From the NCBI GenBank assembly GCA_009193035.1, contig SWDT01000001.1:930001-994000 (forward strand): a stretch of DNA of 64,000 nucleotides, read 5' to 3'. How positions within the stretch are numbered: the stretch's first letter is position 1; the number at the start of each line of letters is the position of its first letter. Position numbers and translations under genes: made by a program. A model generated the notes under the pieces. The model did not search any database. It was given only the letters and a program-made list of their open reading frames with translations, and was not told where the DNA came from. Source of the DNA: Halicephalobus mephisto (taxonomy: Eukaryota > Nematoda > Chromadorea > Rhabditida > Panagrolaimidae). Below are positions 52,587-64,000 of this stretch, one piece after another.

Positions 52587-52884
52587 CACAAAAAAGCGTA
52601 ACCTTTGGTCCAGTAACAATTGCAAAATGTGACAATCGTTACATTGTAAATATTCGACATTTGTAACGAAGATTGCAACTTAATAGTGACGAAAACCACA
52701 ACTTGATAGTGACGAAAATCACGACTTAATAGTGACGAAAACCACAACTTAATAGTGACTATTTCTACCCAATAATGACAAAAATTTCAACTTAATAGTG
52801 ACTTCTACTAAATAGTGACGGAAATCACGACTTAATAGTGACTATTTGTATTTGTTACTGGGCCAGAAATTACGCTTTTTTGTG
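52587..52884. repeat. Family C MITE-like element with internal minisatellite
   Basis: Terminal inverted repeats of 33 bp: CACAAAAAAGCGTAACCTTTGG.. at 52587 and ..GGCCAGAAATTACGCTTTTTTGTG ending at 52884, with few mismatches. Inside are about seven AATAGTGACGAAAACCACAACTT-type units. Confidence 0.88.
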
Positions 52885-53423
52885 TAATGTGCCATTCTTT
52901 CCCTTTTTGCGCGGAAAAGCCGGAACAGTTGAACGCTAAATTTGTGCTGAATGAATAAAACAAAGATGTCTTCTCAAGATTGAGTATTCAGCAACCAAAG
53001 CGAAACAAATCGCGATGGTTGCAGACTGCGCAAAACGGGGAAAGTTTTATATCGCTTCATTTGCTCATTGAAGCAGCTTGGTAGGAGTATTTCTTCTCTC
53101 ATCTTCGGACAAAACATATATAATAAAAATGAAAAATTTTTGATTGTCGAAAAAAGTATAATCTCTGGAAAAATTTAAAAAATAATTACATTACAGGAAA
53201 ATTAAACATGTAACATTTGCGTTAGTAATGACCCGAGAGTGAATTGAGGCAAACAGAGCATCAAATGAAACGGGAACAATCGAAAATGGGATAGAGGCAC
53301 AACAAACTCGAACAAAACAGTGATAGCATTAACGGGTCGATGGCGGCTGTCTAGGACGAACAGAGTAGTCACTCCCGGTTTGAGAGAAATGAGAACTAAG
53401 TTCCAATGGTTTTCATTGGTTGG

Positions 53424-54032
53424 TTATTGGTAACATTGAGGCATGCCCTGAGGCGGTGTCAATGAGGTCCCGGTCACTGAAGGAACTTGTTGGCAATATT
53501 GGTTTAGTTGGAATCTCAAAACTTGGATTTCTTGTTGGAGTTTCATATTATGAGCCTCGAGCATCTGTATTCGAAGTTCTTTTTCTAGTTCTTTTTTACG
53601 TCGATTTTCTCTCGATCGTTTCGCTGAATCGTTGTTTTTATGTCGTCTTTCGAAATATGCCTGAAATTAATTTTACAATTAAGTTTTGTGGTTTTTAAAA
53701 CCTCATTTTTTTCTTCGTCAGGAACAGGTTTCGGTTTCTTTTTGTTTACTGTATGATTGGAGGTACCGGCAGGATAGGGGGAGGGGGTGAAGGGGAAGCT
53801 GATTGCCCCGAATTGCTGAGCAAAGGCATTGTAATGTTGTTGTTGGAACTTGGAAAACTGGAATGAATTAATTAACTCCCTCAAGGGACTTAAAAGTAGA
53901 TAGACTTACTTCGGCTTCATTTTTGATCCCGGGTGGAAAGAAATTGGACGTAGGAGTCTGGGGACTGTAGCTCCCGGCACTGGTGTTGCTGTTGGTTGGG
54001 CTGTAGTCGAATCCAGGCCAGACCATGTGCAT
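53424..54032 (-). CDS. bZIP transcription factor (PAR/CES-2-like)
   Basis: Three exons (54032-53910, 53857-53702, 53660-53424) encode 171 aa. The N-terminal half is Ser/Pro/Gln-rich. The basic region reads AYFERRHKNNDSAKRSRENR, very like the YWERRRKNNEAAKRSRDARR pattern of PAR, NFIL3 and CES-2 proteins, and is followed by a leucine zipper (KELRIQMLEAHNMKLQQEIQ). It should bind DNA in the nucleus as a dimer. The third exon begins exactly at the basic region, as in related genes. Two in-frame ATGs (54032, 54026) are possible. The Gln-rich C-terminus has no further domain. Assignment to the family is good; the exact orthologue is not known. Confidence 0.88.
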
Positions 54033-56019
54033 TAGTTTCCGGCGATTGTGGAGTAATTTTCTAAATTAACTTTATTAAAAACCCGGATATGATGGTGATT
54101 TTAACACGTAATTATCTTGTGGATAATGGTGAATTTACGACCGAAAAGTGTGACTATGCTCTGAGAGAAAAAAAGCATGTTGGATGAACACGACCTGATC
54201 CGAGGGCATTATCGCAGAATTTTTGCCAAAAAAGTTCCCACCTTTGTTTGGCAGGTATTAGAACAGAATGACCGACATGGTACTGATGTCCCTTGATCAT
54301 TAGCGTCCACTTGGAACCCTCTGCTTCGTAAGGAAGATGAGGACACAAAAGTGCGGTAGATGAAAGGCCTCCGCGACATGACCTCAGCGGGCGGCTCTTT
54401 TCCTCGCCGATCTCACCCTTTGTGCCGGCTTTGCGTAACGGCCAAACCACGGAAACTGTAATCTAGGCCAAGTGGCAACTGAGACAACAAAAACAACTCT
54501 GCTTACTTCTTTACTTTTGCAATTATTATGGTTTAATTCAACATATGCTTAGGAAATCACATATGATGGTACATGTCAAGTTGCATTCTTTGAGGACCTG
54601 GTTGATGAAAAAGTAAAAAGTAACAATAATCGCTACAGTACTGAGATGGAATAAAAGACAACTCCCATCATGAAAGCCCTCTGAGAAACCTAGTACGAAT
54701 TCTCATGTGTATTTTTGTGGTTTTTTATAGTTTTATATTTTTAAAGTTGTAAAATTTTGGATATAAAACAATTTTAACCAAAATATCCCCGAAAAACCAT
54801 GAAAGTCTACATCAAACACCAACTGTTCCTTGGGGGTACTTGGATCAGGTTGGATTTACTGAAAATCAAACTATTACGAAATACAAAGTTACGTGTCAAT
54901 TTGAAATTCTCATGGGAGCTGCTACCGTAACCTCCTCAGGGACTTCGTGGTAGGAGCCAGTTCATGTTTTGCAGCAGTAAGATTGGATGTAAATTTGTTA
55001 ACAATCTGGAAGTTTATAGTCATGTAATCCAGAAACGTGAAACTGGACCCATTGCGTGACCTCAGGACATCAAGGGTCTCTTACTGTAAGTATTTAAAAT
55101 TTAATCTTTTACAAATAAACAGTTTTTTATTTTTAATAAAACCACCTTGGTTGTAAAATTAGTAAGGTCATTAAGACAACTGAATGCCATTTTTGCCGTT
55201 ACGTAATCGGATGACCTGGCGTTTGTCCATCTGCTGACCGGCTACCGAATTTACTCTTTTTGATGCCGCTCTGAAATTACTTGGTCTGGATAGAAATTGT
55301 ATTAACATGGTAATGGATTTGGAGTTTCCGGTTGCATAGCGCCTTGTCCCGAGAATCCGACCAAGACATGCCTTCGGTGACAAAGTGCCTACGCAACCGT
55401 AAGTCTCCAAACGATGAAGTTACTGAATAAGATACAACAGAATCCAGAGAATGGTCAGATCCATAATGTCAAGTCTCGACTCAACTACACCATCGAGAAC
55501 AGACAACCCACTTGTTCCGGCGTCACATTGTTCATGCGCGAATATACTTTTTGTGGAAATAAGAGGGAGAAAGTTTATTTTGCCTTGTTTTCTCGTCTAA
55601 TGTCCATAAAGAACTTGGAAAAGTGGGCGAAAACTCATTTCTCGAGCACTTAGTTGATCCATTCTACCTTTCAGATTCTATTCACACATACTGCAATGAT
55701 CCAAAAGAGGTTTTCATGTGTACATAGATTGTGAATACTTTGTCTGTTTTGAAAAGTTGACACAATGACAGTAGTTCAGTGTTGACTCTCGTGTCGAGAC
55801 CGAATAAAGTTCCAACGAATCTAATAACTTGCAATAGTACAAAAAATAGAAGAAATTAAGTAATTTTATAAAAATAAAAAACTTCGGCTTTCTTGAGGGA
55901 GAATTATTTAACGACTCGAAGGTCTGTTTGCGCGACGGTGTCCACGGCAACCGCCTTCGGCGTTATCCAGTCCAGGCTCGGACTCTTCTTGAAAGCTTTA
56001 ATTGGGAAATCTCCGTGTA
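54033..56019. other. Divergent intergenic region between the bZIP gene and mks-1
   Basis: About 2 kb with several short frames on both strands (54154-54450 minus, 55171-55410 minus, 55414-55653 plus) that lack recognised domains; some begin without ATG. One family D repeat lies at 54905-54970 (GCTACCGTAACCTCCTCAGG). Confidence 0.45.
54905..54970 (+). repeat. Family D short repeat
   Basis: GCTACCGTAACCTCCTCAGG then GACTTCGTGGTAGGAGCCAG, related to the copies at 28971, 29129 and 58160 but more diverged. Confidence 0.5.
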
Positions 56020-58992
56020 ATGTCGGCTAAATATTACGTTGCTAATGGAGTTAAGAATCTAAAGCTCAGGTAATTTAGGATTTTCCAATTTTTACATTTT
56101 TGGATTAAACTTTTTCAGCGTGAAAATCGAATATGTCGGAGCTGCTTTTGGGAATTTTCCTAATTTTGCACAATTTTCCCAAACACCTGTTCAGAAAACA
56201 CATTCCACAAGTACAGGAGGTATATCAGCAACAAAAACTCAATACGAAAGCATAACAGTCTCATGGCAACAGAAATTGATTCATCCTCTGGTTCGTGAAT
56301 GACGGGATTATTTAACTGGATTAATATTTTAGAAAAAATTGACGCTTCCGAAGGTGGAAATAACCCCCGAAGATCCGGGTACAGACAACCGAAGCAATAA
56401 CGAAAATGAAAAATTTGAAGATGACAGAAAATCCAGAATTTTCACATACGTCAACAGTGAACTCGAAGCAAAGAAGGTCGGTACTTTCGGATTTGCCCTG
56501 GAAATTCGAATTTAAACTTACTCCAATTTTAATTTTATAATTTTTCGTTTTATTCAAATAACACTTTTAAATCGAAAATATTACAAAATTAAGTTACAAT
56601 TATTTCGAAATTAATGAAATTTGTACATTTTTAAATTAAATGAACCTTGGGACAGAAGACTAAAGTTCAAAAACGCCTTTACGATATGAAAAAAGTTTTG
56701 AATTTTCTTTGAAAATTATTTTTTTAATTTTTAAAATGAAAGTAAAATTCTATGAAAATTAAATCTAGAATTTCACACAAAAGTCGTTTAATTAGAGTAA
56801 GTTCGAATTTCTTAGGTTTTGGATTGTGATTTATTTAGGATTATATTCAGATTGCCAACAGTGAAGTTCCAGCGTCATCTACTGGTCCCCGACAGAGGAA
56901 AGTCGGTCCAATGAGGTTTGTGGATTTTTATGATTGTAAAAATCATATATGATTTTTTTACGAAATTATCTCAACACGCATTCTTGAACTTGATGGAGAC
57001 TAAAACAACCTACGTTACAATTTTAGGTGGTAATTTTACGTAATTTCAAAATCAATATTTTGGAACTACATCTGTTTGGGTAGATCTAGAAATTTCCGAA
57101 TCGCAGTTATATGGAATCCGTCGGGACAAAAGCTAGATTAAAAAGAGAGGATATGAAGTAACAGCTTGAATATCAGGAAATGTGGAGTACTGTAGGATAT
57201 AAACGAGGATCTCAGTTATTAGGTGTTGAAATTTGCTATGTAGATGTTGAGACAGAAAACTAAAAAGAGAGAATCTGAAGCGACAGCTTGAATATCAGGG
57301 AGTGCGGAATACTGTAGGACAGCGTGGGGACCTCCGTTGTGTTGAGATTAATATATTAATTCTATTTTTGTCTTATTGTTCTAGTAGAAATTACTCCATT
57401 ACTTCTATATCTATCGTGAGAGAATCTAGAATTCTATCTGCCTTCGAGGGTTAAAGGTTATATATGAAAATATTAACGAATATTCAAAAAACCATAACTA
57501 GCATCCATAGAACATTCGAAGACAAGCTGCTGTCTTTGTTGATTGTAATTTCGGGATTTTCGAATAAGTTATTTTTCAGTTCATCTGCTCTGAAGGATCC
57601 TGTGGCGTTACTGAATGAAAGACAAAGGAAAACCCACAGAACTATCCCGTTCAATCAACAGTCGATGCAGATAATGGCTTATTTCGGACCTTTGGACAAA
57701 TCCAGGTTGGTTAAAAACTATAATTATTCTAATTAATTTCTTTAGCGAAGAAGCAGAAGAAGCTGATGAAAGGACACTCTGTAGAATAGTCGCTACAAAC
57801 AAGAACACAATTTTATTCGAACCAGATATCGGTACTTTCAAAATAGAAACTCGTTACGGTCTCTACAGCGTCACCATCGGCATTCACGAAGAACCTAAAT
57901 TCGACTCCATCATGGCCATAGGGACAGTCGAGGAAGACAAGGAGATCGACGAAGATGCCACAGCTTTCGAATTGCCGAATCCGAGGAAGATCTGGGTGCA
58001 ATACTTGATTACAATAGGTATGTGGTAATTTCAACAATAACTACATTGTTATGGTATTGACTAGGTTCTTGAGAAGATCACTTATTGAACTTTATTTAAA
58101 AAAATATATATCAAAACTTTCAAAGAGAACAATAGTGATTTCGTTGCGAAGATTCAACAACAGCACATGCACTTCTACCATACATTTCCGGGACTTTCGT
58201 GATAGCACCTGGTTCGCGTTCCTCGTCACATTAACAGCAACTTTTCAGAAGAAGGAATCAACTTTCCTCATGATGGACTTTATATCGAATACGTATTCCA
58301 ACTGCCTCCTCACGTGAGATTTGCGGAGGGATATGAGGAACTAGCAAGGGGAAGAACCCAAATCTGCTTCACAAAGGAGGAAAATGGGGTAAGTAATGAA
58401 CTCCACCTCATTGATACAATAATTACTTCAGGATGACATCGCAAAATTCTCCTTTCCAATAGAAATGGTTCTTGAATTTTCTGATAAACCAAAAAGTGGA
58501 TGTCCGACCAAATGGCCTCATCTTCTCTGCAAAGTTATCTCTGAGGATTACTGGCAGAGATACTTCGTCAACGGATACGCTCAACTATCTCTTCCAACAA
58601 CTGTCGGAAAACATTCTTTGGAAGTTTTTTGTTGGAGACCAGTCAATTCAAACAATCATTTGGCGAAAATGAAGGATTTCTTCCTAGGACAAGCGGTCGA
58701 TCTGCATTCAATCGATAACCAGGGCATAATCGACAGTGTCATCGGAAACACTATCTCCAACATCAGTATCCTCTCAGAAAGCAGTGGAAAGCTAACATTT
58801 ACTGTTCATTGCCTAAAGCAAAGTCGACAGTTTATCTCGAAAGCAGTTCTTCGTTCACTTCAATATGGAACCTTGTTGAGTAAAGTCGGACTTAGTGGTT
58901 CCCTTCACTGGAGGATTATGAAAGTCCTAATGCAATTCGAAGAAGCAAGACTACAGTTAATTCGTCTTCGATCACAAAGACTGCCTAAATAG
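56020..58992 (+). CDS. mks-1: MKS1 (B9-domain ciliary transition-zone protein)
   Basis: Seven coding exons (56020-56069, 56119-56290, 56333-56476, 56851-56915, 57580-57705, 57746-58017, 58249-58388, and 58432-58992 as the last, eight in all) encode 509 aa. Recognised parts: MSAKYYVANGVKNLKLRSVK at the start, a segment with GTVEEDKEIDE..., EGYEELARGRTQICFTKEENG, and a C-terminal B9 domain with PTKWPHLLCKVISEDYWQRY, VNGYAQLSLPTTVGKHSLEV, CWRPVN and LTFTVHCLKQSRQF. MKS1 sits with other B9 and MKS proteins at the transition zone of cilia and gates entry to the cilium; in worms this means sensory neurons. Exon 3 ends in a weak donor (GTCGGT), so that junction is the least certain. Intron 4 contains an inverted family A element. 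The gene converges with pezo-1, 127 bp between the stops. Confidence 0.9.
57118..57400 (-). repeat. Family A MITE-like element, inverted, in mks-1 intron 4
   Basis: On the minus strand the two core units GTCCTACAGTATTCCGCACT and ATCCTACAGTACTCCACATT appear, each followed by CTGATATTCAAGCTGT, as in the copies at 7333 and 15295. Confidence 0.7.
58140..58225 (+). repeat. Family D short repeat in mks-1 intron 6
   Basis: GCACTTCTACCATACATTTCCGG then GACTTTCGTGATAGCACCTGGTTCGCG; matches the copy at 28960, with TTCGTTGC upstream in both. Confidence 0.6.
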
Positions 58993-59119
58993 ATAAATAA
59001 CACGCTTTTACAAATATCGAATTCATGAAAAAACAATGAACTGAAAATCATAAAATCAGGATAAAAGACCGGTTTTGACCCGAATAAAGGCATTAGGCTT
59101 ATCTTTTGAGCATCCAGGC

Positions 59120-62100
59120 TTATTCTTGTTTGGGCTTGTATCGAGTCCACTTGATCAGAGTGGCTGGGGAACGGAAAAGGAATATCAATTTCGCATACAT
59201 ATCCTGTTCCAAAATAAAGTCTTTGGCTTCTCTGACAAGATAAATATCCAAACAAATCTTCAGTAAATGATCTGGATTAGGGATTTCGTTGATAATCACA
59301 TCCAATGGTTCATTGGCAATCATTCCTCGAATGAACTTTCCAGCCAACAAAACCAAGGCAACATACATCGCAATGATTCTAAAAATTAATAACAATAAAA
59401 AATAAACCTAATCGTTACTTACCCTCCTTGAGCATACTTTCCAAGAACATCAGGGAAAATTCTATCAACAAACATGATGACTTCAATATATGAAACATTT
59501 TTTGTGTCATATTTGATCTGATCAAATCCTATGATGTCCTTGTACAATCTCAAAGGTTCAGTGGAGTCCGCTTGAGTATCCCAAACCATCGTTCCATCAA
59601 CACCAGCTTTTCTGCTTAAACGCAATCTCAAAGTAGAGAATGTCTCATTCATGTCTGGTTGTGGATTATCAGGCGATTCACGACGTAAAGGAACTTCAAG
59701 AAGAGCATCACAAGCTTTGATTTCACCTTCATTTGGAACAGAAAGGAAAAATGGAAGAATACGTGGAATATCAACTTGAACAGAAGTTGATCCTGAAGTA
59801 ACATTCAAAATTTCCTTCAACCCATTCCATACTCCTTCTGGATATGTCGGTGATAATTCAAGAGAAAACGATGTAGTTTGTGAAAGTGGTTCTTTAGAGC
59901 CATCTCTTTCTCTCATAACCATCAAATTCGCACTCATTCTAATAGAAACATCAGTACCATTATCCGGATTTTCAGAAAACTGATATTGAAGAGCTTTCAT
60001 CGAATCTCCAGAAATTGTCCATATAAATTCAGAAACAGGACGAAATTTAACACGCTAAAAAGTCATTCAAATCTTTAAAAACCAAATAAAAACTTACATA
60101 AATATCTTTTGGTTGAAAATCCTCAATAAACGACACTGCTCTTCTAACTCTTGTTCGAACCAAAGTTCTATCATCCTGTATAATAGAATATTTTGGATCA
60201 TCAAGACTATTGGATACAATATTCTTCAATTTTTCCTTCTCATTAGAATTAAATGGAATAATTTCATATCCTTGAGCTTCCATTGTATAAATAGCCGGGT
60301 ATCCTTCCAAATTCAAGGTCAATTGAACTCTTTCAGGAGGTAAAAATGTACCAATTTGATTAAGAAGAGCAAAGGCAAGAAGTGGGAAGAAAATAATAAG
60401 GATAATTACCAAAATCAATGGAATTCCAATAGCATACTTGACAATTGTTCCTTTAGGAACACCACGAGGAGCAGGGAAAGATTGTTCAAAAGTTCTAGCA
60501 CATTTCAAGTTATATATCACACTGTAGAAGTTTTCCATTGAGAAAAAGTCCAAAATTGGCATTGAAGTATCGGTCCAAGTCCAATCAATCGCAGTTCGAA
60601 GTTCAAACAAGAATGGACAGGCCATAAAACTAAAATTACAAAATCAAAATAATCAAATAACAATAAAACTTACACTTTAAAAAGAACCATATTCACAAGA
60701 CCATACGAATGAGTCAACAAATTACCAATACAAAGTTGTGGATATCCATTTCTAATTTGCCAAGCTGATATAATAAAATAAATGCACTTCACAACATAGA
60801 GAATTTGCGCAGTCGTGTTATTAGCAGCATTAGTCTTGGTTATCGTTGGAAGAACAAAGAATATCCATATATGAATAGCAATAACAGTCACTAATTGATA
60901 TATCAATTTCCAGAATATTGCCTTTCGAAGATACAAACCTCGATCAACGACAATCATGAGCGAAATAATAAAAAGCAATACAACAAAAGTTATTGGAACT
61001 CGATTTGATGAAAGATCCGAAAGAACATCTCCAGAACCACCATCACCGAAAGAAGAAAATCCAAAAATAACGATCAAAAAACATGTTACATCCGAGAAGA
61101 ACATCAATGGATACAAATCACGAATATATCGGAATTTCGGATGGAATAGTTTGTAAATAAATGAACTAATAACACCACGTTCTTCATCCGGAATAGCTTC
61201 AGTTATCTCACCTTCAACAGCAGTTCGAACTTCAACATCTTCAATAGACAATTGTCGCGGATTCGTAGATGGAGGCTCAATAAAGGTATCTATAATATTC
61301 GCATCTTTCCACAAACCAAGTCTTCTCAGCATATATCGATGGAAAAATAGAGCAATTAGAAGAGCAACATCCCAGAATGCAAAATAATTTGCTTTTTGAA
61401 CACCAAACACATCAGGAAGAGCCATCGGTGAACGAGCATTTGAATAAACTGAAGATGGCTTATTCCATGCAAAGAATCCAAATTGGAATATAAACTTGAT
61501 AACAATTTCAAATTCAGTATAGGTAATCAATGTAACCCAGAAATTCTTCGATGGTCTTGGACTTGCCAAAGTGCCCCAAAAGAAAATCAACGCTGGAAGA
61601 GGCAAAGTAATCAAACCAGCACATCTAGCATGAGCAATACAAGCAATAACATAAGCAATCATATCAGTATGAGCTGCAATACAATTTCCAACAGCTGTAA
61701 TAAATCGTGCAATAAAATGTCGTTCAAGTCCTTTTGCAGCAGCTTCATCTTCAAGTCTTTCAACATCACGTTCACTAGATACCAAATGCATACTTCTTCC
61801 TTCCCATTGTTCTCGAAAATCCTTCATCGGAATATTAATATCATAAAGTTCGTTACTCATCTCTTCCTTCAGACGAACTTTCTCCATATTAAGGACATAT
61901 GCGACATAACGATGTTCACGGGACAGCCGGTTCAAAAAAGCAGTTAACCATTCAATTCCAGATTTGCACATCTTGACAACAAATCTCAAAACATTCGTGA
62001 TCATGTCACTTTCTTCCTTTTCTTTCTGTTCTTGTTCTCCATCTTCTGCAGGTTCTTGCGATTGTTCCGGAGGTTCAGAAATAGCCTTAATCATCCGTTG

Positions 62101-64000
62101 TTCCTCATCCTTAATCTTTTCAGCAGTTTCAACAGCATTCAAAGTTCCTTGAAGATCCATATCTTTCGAAATTGCAGTATGCAACAGTTGCGCCGGATCA
62201 AGTTTATTAAAGTCTCCAGCACCCGGAGTAACTTCAGGAACAAAAGATTCAACAGGAGCAACAAGTTCATCAGTATCCGGTTCATAATTGAACATGTAAT
62301 AATCTCCAGCTCGTTTTGCTAAAAAATTAAGGATTATCTTCGTTAACAAAAATAAAAAAATAATTGTTGCTGCAAAAACGAAGGATTTCCAACCAAATAA
62401 GGGAACCAAAGTGGAAATAGACCCAATGTGAGTTAATAAAAACGTTAATGTGAACAGTTACCACATAGACAAAAAAATATTAGTACTAGAAAATGTGAAA
62501 GCGCAGAAACCGTAGATAGAAAAAAGAAGTAGCCAAAGTCACAAAATTAAAAAAGCTCAAAAACATTAAGGTGTTACAAACCAGGCACAAGATCCTCTGC
62601 TACTCTGGGATCATAAGCAGGAAAAGGATCGTCGACATCAATGGCAGATAAAGGTCTTCTTCTTCTCTTTACACCATCTGTATTAGTGATATTGCAATTA
62701 GCAAATTTTTTAAATCATTTCCTATCACCCCTACATAACAACCACAAAAAATGGCAATGATAAAAGACTAATAAATCGAAAACATTAAATACCCAAGGAT
62801 AAAAATGCAAATTTTAAAACAAACACCCAAGAAATTAAAAAATTAAACCAACCTTGTCCATATGTTTTAGCATCAAAAGCAGCTAATGATCCTCTTTTTT
62901 GTTGTTCTTCATATTGTTTTCTTATAACAGCAGTTCGAGTTCGAATTTCATCAAATTTAGCTTGTTGTTGAATATTCTGTTCTTTCATTTCCTTCTCAAC
63001 CAATTGATTAATAAGCAAAGCACCTCGACTAGATTGAACAATTTCACATCTAAAGTCAATCATACATCTCTGGAAGTACCATGAATGCAGAATTCTCAAT
63101 TGAAACACTAAAAATATAAAAGCAAATGTATCAAATCCAATCTTCGCTTCTATCGGTTCAACATCACAGGAAGAACTGTCTTTATAGACAGATACAATAT
63201 TGTCTGCTGATTGTTTGTCAACACAGACAATACTGAATAACTGTCTAACAACACATCCAGCATCACCTCCAAGCACATTAATAAAAACACATCCAAGAGC
63301 TTGAGTGCCAATCTTGCAGAAAATAACAACAACATTGTATATCAATAGACAATTCCATCTCGTCAACGTCTTTCTGTAATTCTTCATTGTGTACAAGTTA
63401 TTCCCTTGCCAAAGCATCCAGAAAGCAAGAATCAAATAACCAAGAGCAAAAAGAGACGTTCCACCAAGTCCAGCAACAAGAACCATGATCAATGTCACCC
63501 AATGACCATACATGAAGATTGCAATTTTGAAATAATCCACAAAAGTTCGTTGTTCAGTAACGAAATCATAACGAGGATTATTCTTCCGAAGACTGTAATC
63601 ACCAGAAGTATAGATAGAATAATTATCACCTCCAGGATGAGCTGAACTTTCTTTTCTAAAAACTCTTTCTTGAGCAGCAACAAAGAGAATCAAGAAGAAA
63701 TCAGCAACAGCTAATGATTTCGTTATAGAATAATCAATTGGAACTCGATAATTGGCCAAATCAAGCAACTTTAGTAAATTATCACTGACTTTAGTACCAT
63801 CTGTAGTCCCATTATCAGGAACTAACCAATTCGACCATGGATAAAGAAGACATAGATCCTGCGGTAATCCAATCCACATAGCATATTGAAGTGGAAGCAT
63901 TATAGCCAAATAAAGTAGTAATATCGGCCACAAAGCTCGATTAAATCTCCGAGGCATCAAAACAAGGACAAAAAGCCAGCCAATGATGATTAAGCCCAGT
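59120..64000 (-). CDS. pezo-1: Piezo mechanosensitive channel, C-terminal part (runs off window)
   Basis: Six exons are visible (64000-62853 open to the edge, 62677-62582, 62318-60674, 60629-60098, 60054-59423, 59378-59120), about 1,436 aa of a protein that should exceed 2,000. They hold many membrane segments, a charged intracellular stretch ([20 protein letters not shown]), the beam/anchor region with [20 protein letters not shown], an extracellular cap after [20 protein letters not shown], the pore-lining helix ([20 protein letters not shown]) and the conserved end [36 protein letters not shown]. Piezo forms a trimeric stretch-gated cation channel in the plasma membrane. The open frame upstream of 62318 has no acceptor and was treated as intron, because 62582-62677 joins in phase to 62318. 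Confidence 0.95.

Larger units (their letters stand above)
50277..53423. other. Intergenic region with MITE-like elements
   Basis: About 3.1 kb upstream of rho-1. It includes two family B elements (51793-52201) and one family C element (52587-52884). Frames such as 51397-51585 (plus) are open but show no motif. No RNA gene was found. Confidence 0.5.

Noticed and set aside
54154..54450. 98-codon minus-strand frame between the bZIP gene and mks-1
   Set aside because: No recognised motif or splice context; sits in the bZIP upstream region and looks like a chance frame.
55171..55653. Two adjoining frames on opposite strands (80 and 79 codons)
   Set aside because: The minus frame begins with TTG rather than ATG; neither has a domain. 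A small mitochondrial-type protein is conceivable but unsupported.
62319..62409. Open frame upstream of 62318 that would extend the large Piezo exon
   Set aside because: It has no acceptor at a usable place, all three frames meet stops further upstream, and 62582-62677 joins exactly in phase to the acceptor at 62319.

Overview
The window looks like nuclear DNA of a nematode. It is AT-rich, with many short introns (40-60 bp is common), strong TTTCAG-type acceptors, and several ATGs only 0-20 bp after such an acceptor, as expected where a spliced leader is added. Gene content agrees: an expanded-type nuclear receptor, a DB-module secreted protein, a PAN-domain protein, mig-22, mks-1, pezo-1 and rho-1. 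I cannot name the genus. Gene models were built by hand from splice signals, reading phase and family knowledge; most close in frame, but none was tested against transcripts.

Layout. 1-3.6 kb: four minus-strand genes in a row (unknown partial gene, G-protein gamma, ufbp-1/DDRGK1, syntaxin 16), with operon-like spacing between syx-16 and ufbp-1. 5-9 kb: mig-22 (chondroitin polymerising factor). 9.3-12 kb: nuclear hormone receptor. 12-16.4 kb: gene-poor, with MITE-like repeats. 16.4-21.4 kb: HMG-box protein, an unknown helical protein, and a NOL8-like/DNAJC12-like pair that looks like a second operon. 22.5-25.5 kb: PAN/Apple-domain secreted protein. 26.4-28.2 kb: a homeobox gene head-to-head with a gene for a small secreted cystine-knot protein that has the neurotrophin cysteine and CRGI pattern. 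30-34 kb: ML-domain protein, riboflavin kinase, SH2D4-type adaptor. 34.9-38.7 kb: a protein with a PP1-docking motif, then a retropepsin-like gene and a broken viral-like ORF between two nearly identical 35-bp direct repeats. 41-44 kb: PPM1H/J/M phosphatase whose introns 1 and 4 carry a nearly perfect ~400-bp inverted duplication. 44.5-50.3 kb: DB-module protein and two Rho GTPases that share converted sequence. 53.4-64 kb: bZIP factor, mks-1, and the C-terminal part of pezo-1, which runs off the window.

Repeats are an important part of the window. At least three MITE-like families with terminal inverted repeats (called A, B and C here), one short dispersed family (D), several minisatellites and a 60-bp-arm hairpin are present, some inside introns. 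The most notable items are the neurotrophin-like gene, the inverted introns of the PP2C gene, the retropepsin island, and the gene-conversion tracts between the Rho paralogues.
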